A stretch of DNA of 64,000 nt from Terriglobia bacterium (GTDB taxonomy: Bacteria; Acidobacteriota; Terriglobia; Acidiferrales; UBA7541). Positions 26,996 to 33,968 of the stretch are shown here, in pieces (within the stretch, counting starts at the first letter, position 1; every line of letters starts with the position of its first letter). The position numbers and the translations under genes were made by a program. Below the pieces are notes generated by a model. The model saw only the letters and a list, made by a program, of their open reading frames with translations, was not told the DNA's origin and did not search any database. The DNA lies in the NCBI GenBank assembly GCA_020073585.1, contig JAIQEV010000011.1, forward strand, positions 18,850 through 82,849, read 5' to 3'.

Positions 26996-27262
26996 TCAGA
27001 TTCCTTGCAGTTCTTTGCCGGGCTTGAAGCGCACAGCCTTGCCCGGGGGGATGCTCACTTCTTCCCCGGTGCGCGGGTTGCGCCCGATTCCGGTCTTGCG
27101 CGGCTTGACGCTGAAGACCCCGAAGCGGCGCAGTTCGATCCGCTGCCCGCGCCCCAGCGCGCTCTTGAGCGCCTCGAAGATGGTTTCCACGGCCTGCTCG
27201 GCCTTGGTGCGGCTGATATTCGTGCGGGTCACGACGGCGTTGACGATATCCAGCTTGATCAC
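26996..27262 (-). CDS. HU/IHF family nucleoid DNA-binding protein
   Basis: An 88-residue histone-like protein: helical N-terminal half (TRTNISRTKAEQAVETIFEAL), the beta-arm core RRFGVFSVKPRKTGIGRNPRTGE, and the ending VRFKPGKELQ. The proline in RNPRTGE is the DNA-intercalating residue of the family. It bends DNA and supports chromosome structure, recombination and sigma-54 activation. Residue pattern and length resemble IHF-alpha and HU about equally. It is divergent from dcd. Confidence 0.93.
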   Translation of the reverse strand: MIKLDIVNAVVTRTNISRTKAEQAVETIFEALKSALGRGQRIELRRFGVFSVKPRKTGIGRNPRTGEEVSIPPGKAVRFKPGKELQGI

Positions 27263-27314
27263 AGAGTCCTCCCCGGAGCACGACGCGACCCGATGCTAGT
27301 TGCTGAGTTCCGGG

Positions 27315-27343
27315 TTGTCAAGACGTGCCCTGTGTACTACACT
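27315..27343 (+). promoter_or_regulatory. Candidate sigma-70 promoter of dcd
   Basis: TTGTCA (27315-27320) and TACACT (27338-27343) are separated by 17 bases, about 50 bases before the dcd start. It lies in the divergent gap between the HU gene and dcd. Confidence 0.5.
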
Positions 27344-27395
27344 GCGCTTCTTTTTGCTGCACGCGATTCTTCGCAAAGAGGCACGGGAGGCAAGG

Positions 27396-27950
27396 ATGTC
27401 GGTCAAGCCGGATGGCTGGATTCGCCGCATGGCGCTGCAACACAAGATGATCGAGCCGTTCACCGACCGCCAGATGCGCGAAGGGGTGATCAGCTACGGC
27501 GTATCCTCGTACGGTTACGACATCCGCGTGGCCGACGAGTTCCGCATCTTCACCAACGTGAACTCCACCATCGTGGATCCCAAGCACTTCGATCCCCGCT
27601 CGCTCGTGGATTTCAAGGGCGACGTCTGCATCATCCCGCCGAATTCCTTCGCCCTGGCGCGCTCCATCGAATATTTCCGCATCCCGCGCAACGTCCTCAC
27701 TCTGTGCGTCGGCAAATCCACCTACGCGCGCTGCGGCATCATCGTCAACGTCACGCCCTTCGAGCCCGAATGGGAGGGCTTCGTGACCCTGGAGATCAGC
27801 AACACCACGCCCCTGCCGGCGAAGATTTACGCCAACGAAGGGCTCTGCCAGGTGGTCTTCTTCGTTTCCGACGAGGACTGCGAAGTCTCCTACAAGGACA
27901 AGAAGGGCAAATACCAGTCGCAGCAGGGCATCGTCCTGCCGCGGCTGTAG
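27396..27950 (+). CDS. dcd: dCTP deaminase
   Basis: A 184-residue enzyme that deaminates dCTP to dUTP for thymidylate synthesis. It has the N-terminal [17 protein letters not shown], the active-site loop [24 protein letters not shown] with the catalytic Glu, and [18 protein letters not shown]. The start at 27396 has GGGAGG upstream. The upstream in-frame extension overlaps the promoter. Together with the uracil-DNA glycosylase in this window it bears on uracil balance in DNA, though the genes are not linked. Confidence 0.95.
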   Translation: MSVKPDGWIRRMALQHKMIEPFTDRQMREGVISYGVSSYGYDIRVADEFRIFTNVNSTIVDPKHFDPRSLVDFKGDVCIIPPNSFALARSIEYFRIPRNVLTLCVGKSTYARCGIIVNVTPFEPEWEGFVTLEISNTTPLPAKIYANEGLCQVVFFVSDEDCEVSYKDKKGKYQSQQGIVLPRL

Positions 27951-27958
27951 TCCCCGCG

Positions 27959-28927
27959 CTAGCCGCGCGGCGGGCGTTCCGCCTTGGGGGAGTTCTCCGC
28001 GGAAGCGAGCGGATAGCCGCGCTCGCGCCAGGCGCCGAGCCCGCCCAGCAGCGGGCGAATGCGCGCGATGCCTTGTCTCTTCAGGAGCAGCGCCACCCGG
28101 GCGCTCGTGGCTTCGTTGGGTCAAGTACAGTAGAGGATCACTTCGCGGTCGCGTGGCAGGCGCTCGTTCCGCTCCTGCAGTTCCTGCGCGTCCATGTGCA
28201 GCGCGCCGGGAATCGTTTCCGGAGCGGCGTCGAAATCCAGGGCGTGGCGCAGGTCCACGATCACCAGATCCTCGCCCGCCTCCAGCTTCTGCTTCAATTC
28301 CTCGGGCGTAATCCGCGCAATGCGCAGCTCGCGCAGGAAGCGCTGGCGGGCGATGAATTTCCAGCCGATGTAGCCGGCCAGTGCGCCGGCCAGCAAAACA
28401 AACAGGGAACCGCCCAGCGAGAGTGCGCCGCCGGCGATGCGCTCGAGCTCTCCGCTGAAGGCGAAGCCCAGCCCCAAAAAACTGCCGGCCCAGAGAAGCG
28501 CTCCCGCCGCGTCGAAGAGCAGAAAGCGCGCCAGGCGCATGCGGAAGATGCCCGCCAGCGGCGGAGCCACGGTGCTTAACCCCGGAAGGAATTTGGCCAC
28601 CAGCAGGGAGCGCGCGCCGTGCCGGGCAAAAACGCCTTCGGTGCGGCGCACGCAGGAATCGGGCTCGAACGAGATGCGGCAGAGCCACTGCAGGACGCGG
28701 TTCCCGCGGCGGCGGCCCAGCTCGTACCAGAGCATATCGGCGAGCAGCGCCGCGCAAACGGCGGTGAACAGCGAGACCGCCAGACTCAAGCGCCCCGCGC
28801 CGGCCAGCGCGCCCGCGGCCAGCAACAGCGGAATCGCCGGCAGAGGCAGGCCGAGCTGTTCCGCAAAGACCCAGGCGAAGAGAACCAGCGCTCCGTGTCG
28901 CAGTAGAAATTCGAGCGGGCCGTGCAT
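27959..28927 (-). CDS. DedA membrane protein fused to rhodanese domain, in-frame TGA (candidate selenoprotein)
   Basis: From the ATG at 28927 the frame encodes a DedA/SNARE-associated membrane domain (about residues 1-200) with the motif FLPGLSTVAPPLAG. A rhodanese domain starts at about residue 205 (ARITPEELKQKL, IVDLRHALDFD, IPGALHM). At the active-site loop it reads VILYCT, then TGA (28123-28121), then PNEATSARVALLL, and continues for 53 codons (RPLLGGLGAWRERGYPL) to a TAG at 27961-27959. If the TGA is read as an amino acid the protein is 322 residues and ends like a normal rhodanese. The TGA is two codons after the catalytic Cys267. A stem-loop just downstream fits a bacterial SECIS. The alternatives are truncation, nonsense mutation or sequencing error. 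It begins 9 bases after the nitroreductase gene, so the two are probably co-transcribed. Confidence 0.75.
28089..28105 (-). promoter_or_regulatory. Candidate bacterial SECIS element
   Basis: In mRNA sense the 17 bases are AGCGCC-CGGGU-GGCGCU: a perfect 6-bp stem and a 5-nt loop with G at its second position. The loop begins 22 nt after the TGA. The bacterial SECIS model, as I recall it, requires a loop 16-37 nt after the UGA and a G in its first two bases. A competing GCCAC/GUGGC pairing is possible. Confidence 0.5.
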
Positions 28928-28936
28928 GGGGAGAGA

Positions 28937-29554
28937 TTACGCTTTCTTCCCCCCGGCGGCGAGCGCCGCGCTGTTTCCCCACGTTCCGGACATTACGAAT
29001 TCGGAAAGTGGCTTGCGGCTGCGCGGCTCGATCTCGCGCCGGCGCAGCTCTTCCGGCAGGGAAGCGGGGTCGCCGGGATAGCCGATGGCGATGGCCGCGA
29101 CGGGCTCCCAGCCGTCCGGGATGCGGAATGTGGCGCGGGCCTTCTCGGCATCGAAGCCCCCCATCTGGTGGGTGCACAGGCCCCGCGCGGTGGCTTCCAG
29201 GGCCAGGCTGGTGCTGGCGGCGCCCACGTCATGCAGGGCGTGACGGTTGGGCTTGCCGTTGTGGCGGAAACTGGTGCGCGCGACGGAGAGCGCGAGGACC
29301 GGCGCCGCCGCGGCCCAGGCCTTGTTCCATTCGATCAGGATCGCGAGCATGCGTTCGTATTCTTCCGGGTTCTCCTTGCTGGCCACCAGATAGACCCAGG
29401 GCTGGTCGTTGTAACAGGAGATCGCCCAGCGCGCCGCTTCGAACAGGCTGCCAAGCTCCGCGGCCGGGACGCGCTTGTCCGCGAAGGCCCGCGGGCTCCA
29501 GCGGCGCCGCAGCAGTTCGTGTATGGGGAAATCATTTGTTGCCGGATTTTCCAT
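28937..29554 (-). CDS. Nitroreductase family flavoprotein
   Basis: A 205-residue protein of the FMN-dependent nitroreductase fold. It has the N-terminal RRWSPRAFADKRVP phosphate/FMN-binding motif, ARWAISCYNDQPWVYLV, the central segment HDVGAASTSLALEATARGL and the C-terminal IAIGYPGDPASLPEELR. Members reduce nitro groups, quinones or flavins with NAD(P)H. It is the first gene of a probable two-gene unit with DedA-rhodanese, 9 bases away, which suggests a shared redox role. The true substrate is unknown. Confidence 0.88.
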   Translation of the reverse strand: MENPATNDFPIHELLRRRWSPRAFADKRVPAAELGSLFEAARWAISCYNDQPWVYLVASKENPEEYERMLAILIEWNKAWAAAAPVLALSVARTSFRHNGKPNRHALHDVGAASTSLALEATARGLCTHQMGGFDAEKARATFRIPDGWEPVAAIAIGYPGDPASLPEELRRREIEPRSRKPLSEFVMSGTWGNSAALAAGGKKA

Positions 29555-29621
29555 GACTGTTCTTCTCCTTGAAATCCTCTGGAATGGAAATTTTATTTCT
29601 GAGGCAACCGATGCAGACCGG

Positions 29622-30083
29622 CTATTCGGGCGCGCGGGCGCGGACCTCGTCCAGCAGGTTGCCGAGCGTCTTGAGGCGGGCTTTCGAGAGATGCCGCAGT
29701 TGCCGCCGGTGCAGCTCGCGCATCGGCTGGTCCAGCCGCTGGAGAAGGTCCAGGCCTTGCGCCGTTATCCGGGTGGTGATCACGCGCCGGTCGTCTTTCC
29801 GGCGTTCCCGGGTGATGAGCCCCGTCTTTTCCAGGCGGTCGAGCAGGCGGGTCATGTCCGGATCGCGGGTGACCATGCGCCCGGCGATCTCCCGGCAGGA
29901 GAGGCCTTCGGGGCCGGCGCCGCGGAGAATGCGCAGAACGTTGTACTGGGCCGGGGATAGGGCGTGGGATTTCAGGAGCTGCTCGACGCCCTGCAGCAGC
30001 CAGTCCGCGGCGCGCTCGAGGCGGACGAAAATCTCTTCCTCGAAGGGCGGGAGGGGGTGGGGGGAACGGGAGCGAATCTTCAT
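29622..30083 (-). CDS. MarR family transcriptional regulator
   Basis: A 153-residue winged-helix regulator: SPAQYNVLRILRGAG, the helix-turn-helix GLSCREIAGRMVTRDPDMTRLLDRLEKTG, and the wing LITRERRKDDRRVITTRITAQG. MarR proteins repress efflux, redox or catabolic genes until a phenolic or oxidising ligand binds. Neighbours on the same strand are the nitroreductase (downstream) and an SDR oxidoreductase (upstream), either of which may be its target. The ATG at 30083 is preferred over the one at 30098 because the promoter -10 overlaps the latter. Confidence 0.9.
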   Translation of the reverse strand: MKIRSRSPHPLPPFEEEIFVRLERAADWLLQGVEQLLKSHALSPAQYNVLRILRGAGPEGLSCREIAGRMVTRDPDMTRLLDRLEKTGLITRERRKDDRRVITTRITAQGLDLLQRLDQPMRELHRRQLRHLSKARLKTLGNLLDEVRARAPE

Positions 30084-30118
30084 GGCCGAAGAATACATGT
30101 TATAACGACTATTGTCAA
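30084..30118 (-). promoter_or_regulatory. marR promoter, probably leaderless
   Basis: On the minus strand TTGACA (30118-30113), 17 bases, then TATTCT (30095-30090). The A of the ATG at 30083 is the seventh base after the -10, i.e. at the expected transcription start. A perfect palindrome GTTATAAC lies in the spacer and could be an operator. Confidence 0.5.
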
Positions 30119-30160
30119 GAGGAAAATACCGCCGCGTCTTGCGGCCCCCTTGCGGTTCCC

Positions 30161-30910
30161 CTACGGCTTGTGCAGCGGGCGCATCTGCACTTCGCTCACG
30201 AAGCTCCGCGGGCCCTGCGTCACCAGCATCTCCACCACGTGCGCCACGTCCTCCGCCTGCAGCAGCTTGGAAAGGTCCCGGCCGGTCCACGGGGAGAACT
30301 CCGTGGCCACGCTTCCCGGGCAGACGGTGCTCACGCGGATGCCGTATTCGCGCAGGTCCTCGGCCATGCAGCCGGAAAGCCCTTGCAAGCCCCACTTGGA
30401 GGCGCAGTACAGGCCGCCGTTGGCAAAGGTATTCTTCCCGGCGAGCGAGCTGATGTTGACGATGTGTCCTTTGCGGCGGGCGATCATCGCGGGGACCACG
30501 GCGCGGGAGACGAGGAAGACGCCCTTGAGGTTGGTGTCCAGGACGCGGTCCCACTCCTCTTCGCTGCGCTCGTGCGCGGGGCCGAAGAGACCCACGCCGG
30601 CGTTGTTGACCAGGATGCCGATGGGGCCCAGGGCCGCCTGACTGGCCGCGGCGAGGCGTTCGGTGTCCGCGGCGCGCGTGACGTCGGCGAGGCAGGAGAA
30701 AGCGGGAACGCCGGCGGCGCGCAGCGCCGCTTCGCTGGCCTGCAAAGCGGCGGCGTCGCGTCCGCTGACGGCCACGGCGGCGCCCAGGGCGGCCAAGCGC
30801 AGGGCAATGGCCCGGCCGATGCCGCGGCTGCCTCCGGTGACCAGGGCCACTTCCCCGGCGAGGGGGCCGGGGCCGGAATCGTGCATAGTTCGCGTCATTT
30901 TCTCGGACAT
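30161..30910 (-). CDS. Short-chain dehydrogenase/reductase
   Basis: A 249-residue classical SDR: nucleotide-binding TGGSRGIG at the N terminus, NNAG in ILVNNAGVGLFG, and catalytic Ser and Tyr-x-x-x-Lys (NISSLAGKN, YCASKWG). The residue after the second beta strand is an Arg (SGRD), favouring NADPH. Function within the family (for example 3-ketoacyl reductase or sugar/steroid reductase) cannot be decided. The start at 30910 has GGGAG in front; a further ATG at 30934 is less likely. Confidence 0.9.
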   Translation of the reverse strand: MSEKMTRTMHDSGPGPLAGEVALVTGGSRGIGRAIALRLAALGAAVAVSGRDAAALQASEAALRAAGVPAFSCLADVTRAADTERLAAASQAALGPIGILVNNAGVGLFGPAHERSEEEWDRVLDTNLKGVFLVSRAVVPAMIARRKGHIVNISSLAGKNTFANGGLYCASKWGLQGLSGCMAEDLREYGIRVSTVCPGSVATEFSPWTGRDLSKLLQAEDVAHVVEMLVTQGPRSFVSEVQMRPLHKP

Positions 30911-31188
30911 AAGATTCTCCCTCGCCCAGGCCACTCTTTTTGTGCGAAACTCATCTTACCATCCAGGCCGTAGCCGCCCCGGAGGTGCGCCGGAGGAAAG
31001 GGAAAAAGCCTGTACCTTTGCAGTAACCCACCCAGAAAGTGGTTTAGTGCGGGGTAACGGGCTTGCGGAGTTCTCGCAGCTTCCCTATACTTCTGCAGTT
31101 TTCCCGGCCAAGTGATTCCCGCTGGAATCATCTCCCGGCGCAGAGCTGGACTGATCCCCAAACGAATGTTGGATTGAGGAGACTAGGG

Positions 31189-32523
31189 ATGAACGGAACA
31201 CGAAGACTGGCAGTCGCCGCACTCGCCGCAGCGCTTGCTTTGACCCTTGCGGGAGGCCTGTTCTCCGGCGCGCGCGCCCAGGAGACGCCCGCCAAGCAGC
31301 CGTACACCATGGCGGAGTACAACTCCTATACCGCGGCGGCCAGCGAGAAGACGCCGGGGCAGCAGATCAAGCTGCTGGACGATTTTGCCGCCAAGTACCC
31401 CAATTCCGCGCTTTCCAATTACGTCTACGAGCTCTACTACCAGAATTACAGCGCGCAGCGGAACTACCCCAAGGCCATCGAGTACGTGGACAAGCTCCTG
31501 GGCCTGGGCGATAAGGTGGACAGCGGCATGCGCTACAAGGCCTACTACGCGCGGGCCTTCGTCTTCAACAACCTCAATCTCTCCGACAAGGACCCCAGCA
31601 CCAAGGGGCAGGCGGAAAAGGCCCGCGACGCCGCCATCGCCGGTCTGAAGACGGTGGCCGAGATCAAGAAGCCGGAGAACGTGGACGAGAAGACCTTTGC
31701 CGAGCAGAAGCGCCCGGCGACGATCTTCTTCAACTACACCGCGGCGGCCGCCTCGATGCTGGCCAAGGACTTCCCCAGCGCGGTGCAGTACTACAAGGCC
31801 ACGCTGGAGTTGACGCCCAACGAAGCGGTGACCTGGTTCCGTCTGGGCGTGGCCTATCTGGCCACGGCCCCCCCGCAGCCCATGGACGCGTTCTGGGCCC
31901 TGGCGCACTCGGTGGCCCTGAAGGGTCCCAGCGAGGCCAAGGTGCGCACCTACCTGCGCACGCAGATGCTCAATTACCAGCAGACCACCTGCGAAAATCT
32001 GGCGGACGCGCAGATGAACGAACTGGTGGCGCTGGCCGGCAGCTCCGCGGAGCGTCCGGCGAGCTACAAAATGCCCAGCGCGGCGGATCTGGAAGCCGCG
32101 CGCAAGGACATGACCATCGCCTCGGTGCTCGCGGACCTCAAGGCCGGCGGGGACAAGGGCAAGGTCACCTGGCTGGCTTCCTGCGGCCTGGAATTTCCGG
32201 ACGTGCCGGGCAAGCTGATCGAAGTGGCCCCCGCCGCGGATGGCGCGACGCTGAAGGTGGCGTTCGTGACCAGCGACGCGGAGTTCGAAGCGGCCACCTC
32301 AGCCAACATGGAAGTGAAAGTGGCCGGGCAGCCGGAAGCGGCGCGGCTCGAAAAGGGCAACCCGGTGCGCTTCACCGGCACGTTGACCTCCTACGATCCC
32401 GATCCGGCCTTCCTGATGCACTGGGAAAAGGCCAAGGTGAACGCCGAGGACATCCCGGCGGAAAAGAAGGCTCCCGTAAAGAAACCCGTGCGGCGTCCGC
32501 CAACGAAGAAACCGGCGCAGTAA
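31189..32523 (+). CDS. Exported tetratricopeptide-type protein of unknown role
   Basis: A 444-residue protein with a clear signal peptide (about residues 1-31, ending GARA). The following 250 residues contain TPR-like helical pairs, for example YPNSALSNYVYELYYQNY, PSAVQYYKATLELTPNEAVTW and FRLGVAYLATAPP. A beta-rich domain (about 310-420) and a Lys/Pro-rich tail (KKAPVKKPVRRPPTKKPAQ) follow. It probably resides in the periplasm or cell envelope and mediates protein contacts. It is monocistronic and ends in a strong terminator. No family name can be given with confidence. Confidence 0.78.
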   Translation: MNGTRRLAVAALAAALALTLAGGLFSGARAQETPAKQPYTMAEYNSYTAAASEKTPGQQIKLLDDFAAKYPNSALSNYVYELYYQNYSAQRNYPKAIEYVDKLLGLGDKVDSGMRYKAYYARAFVFNNLNLSDKDPSTKGQAEKARDAAIAGLKTVAEIKKPENVDEKTFAEQKRPATIFFNYTAAAASMLAKDFPSAVQYYKATLELTPNEAVTWFRLGVAYLATAPPQPMDAFWALAHSVALKGPSEAKVRTYLRTQMLNYQQTTCENLADAQMNELVALAGSSAERPASYKMPSAADLEAARKDMTIASVLADLKAGGDKGKVTWLASCGLEFPDVPGKLIEVAPAADGATLKVAFVTSDAEFEAATSANMEVKVAGQPEAARLEKGNPVRFTGTLTSYDPDPAFLMHWEKAKVNAEDIPAEKKAPVKKPVRRPPTKKPAQ

Positions 32524-32550
32524 ACGGCGCAGCTTCGCCTAAGAATGAAG

Positions 32551-32583
32551 AACGGCTCCGGCACTGCCGGAGCCGTTTTCTTT
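32551..32583 (+). terminator. Rho-independent terminator
   Basis: A perfect 12-bp stem AACGGCTCCGGC / GCCGGAGCCGTT with a 3-base loop is followed by TTCTTT, 27 bases after the TPR gene stop. On the minus strand the same stem ends 30 bases beyond the Fis-type gene (stop at 32614), so it may act in both directions. Confidence 0.88.
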
Positions 32584-32613
32584 AGGGACGCCCGCGTTAC
32601 CGGGGTGCGCGGA

Positions 32614-32832
32614 TCAGCGCGTGCGGCGGCGGGAGTCCAGCTTGTATTCGCCGATCTTGCGGCTCAGGGTGTTGCGATGGATGCCCAGGATCTGCGCGGC
32701 GCGGCTCTGGTTGCCTTCGGCGTACTCCAGGACGTGCTTGATAAAGCGCTTTTCGAACTCCCCGACGGCCTCGTCGAAGAGGATGCCGCGCTCCACCATC
32801 TGGCTGACCAGCCCTTCCAATTGCTCCTTCAC
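32614..32832 (-). CDS. Fis-type helix-turn-helix DNA-binding protein
   Basis: A 72-residue protein. The C-terminal half is a Fis-like HTH: LEYAEGNQSRAAQILGIHRNTLSRKIGEY, as in the last domain of NtrC-type activators and in Fis. The start is uncertain. A GTG at 32832 gives 72 residues (VKEQLEGLVSQMVERG), while the frame is open further up to the purC stop. It follows purC and is probably in the same transcript. It may act as a nucleoid factor or a local regulator. No sigma-54 activation domain is present. Confidence 0.75.
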   Translation of the reverse strand: MKEQLEGLVSQMVERGILFDEAVGEFEKRFIKHVLEYAEGNQSRAAQILGIHRNTLSRKIGEYKLDSRRRTR

Positions 32833-32885
32833 GGGATCACGCTCCGCACGGAATTCGTCCGCTCCGCTGTGCTTGAGAAATTTCT

Positions 32886-33785
32886 TTAGTCCAGCTCGCG
32901 CCCGGTCAGAATCCGGTACGCCTCGCGGTACTTGGCCCGTGTGCCGGCCACCACCTCGTCGGGAAGCTCCGGGCCGGGGGCCTGTTTGTTCCAGCCAATG
33001 CGCTCGAGATAATCGCGCACGTACTGTTTGTCGAAAGAAGGCTGCGCGCCGCCGGGCCGGTACTGCGCGGCCGGCCAGAAGCGCGAGGAATCCGGGGTCA
33101 GCGCTTCGTCGATCCACAGCAGTTCGTTGCCCAGGAGGCCGAATTCGAATTTGGTGTCGGCGAGGATGATGCCGCGAGGCTCGGCGTAGGCCGCGGCGCG
33201 CCGGTAAATTTCCAGGCTGATGGCGCGCACACGCTCGGCCAGCGGTGCGCCGACCAGCGCCGCGGCCTGCGCGAAGGGTATGTTTTCGTCGTGCCCGGTA
33301 ACGGCCTTGGTGGACGGGGTGAAGACGGGCTCGGGCAGGCGCTCGGATTCGCGCAGCCCGGCGGGCAGTTTGATGCCGCACAGCTCGCCGGTGGCCTGGT
33401 AATCCTTCCAGCCGGAGCCGGAGAGGTAGCCGCGCACCACGCATTCGATGGGCAGGGGCTGGGTCTTGCGCACCAGCATGGTGCGGCCGGCCAGATCGCC
33501 GCGGAAGGCGTCAAAGGGCGGAGGAAGCTCGGTGCCGCTGAGGACGTGATTGGGGATGACGTCGCGCAGCAGCTCGAACCAGAAGAGCGAGAGCTGCGTC
33601 AGCACCCGGCCCTTGTCCGGAATGCCGGTGGGCAGGATGACGTCGAAGGCCGAGAGGCGGTCGGTGGCCACGATAAGGAGGCGCTCGCCCAGATCGTAGA
33701 TGTCGCGGACCTTGCCGCGCGCCACGGGCGTCAGGCCCGGGAAGCGGGTCTCGCGAAGAACGCGTTGTGCAGGAGTGGTGGCCAT
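32886..33785 (-). CDS. purC: Phosphoribosylaminoimidazole-succinocarboxamide synthase
   Basis: A 299-residue enzyme of purine synthesis that joins CAIR and aspartate using ATP. Signature motifs are visible: [52 protein letters not shown].. and [12 protein letters not shown]. Length is that of the longer single-domain form. No other pur gene is adjacent. The downstream Fis-type gene starts within about 55 bases. Confidence 0.96.
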   Translation of the reverse strand: MATTPAQRVLRETRFPGLTPVARGKVRDIYDLGERLLIVATDRLSAFDVILPTGIPDKGRVLTQLSLFWFELLRDVIPNHVLSGTELPPPFDAFRGDLAGRTMLVRKTQPLPIECVVRGYLSGSGWKDYQATGELCGIKLPAGLRESERLPEPVFTPSTKAVTGHDENIPFAQAAALVGAPLAERVRAISLEIYRRAAAYAEPRGIILADTKFEFGLLGNELLWIDEALTPDSSRFWPAAQYRPGGAQPSFDKQYVRDYLERIGWNKQAPGPELPDEVVAGTRAKYREAYRILTGRELD

Positions 33786-33968
33786 GGAATCGTCTACCCC
33801 GGAAAAGTGGACGATATTCTAGCGCAGGTTGGCGTCCAGGGAAAGGCGGGAGGCGAGCACCACCGCTCGGGGCTGTGCAAAAGTTTTCGCAGCGGGACGC
33901 GGCACTACTCTTTCACGCAAGCTCCGGGCCGGCAAGTTTGGCTGGACCGCGAAAGATGCCAGGAAAAA

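Noticed and set aside
25676..28579. Long plus-strand frame running opposite the permease, DUF4337 and HU genes and past dcd
   Set aside because: It crosses several well-supported genes and has no recognisable domain; its alanine- and arginine-rich text is typical of a shadow frame.
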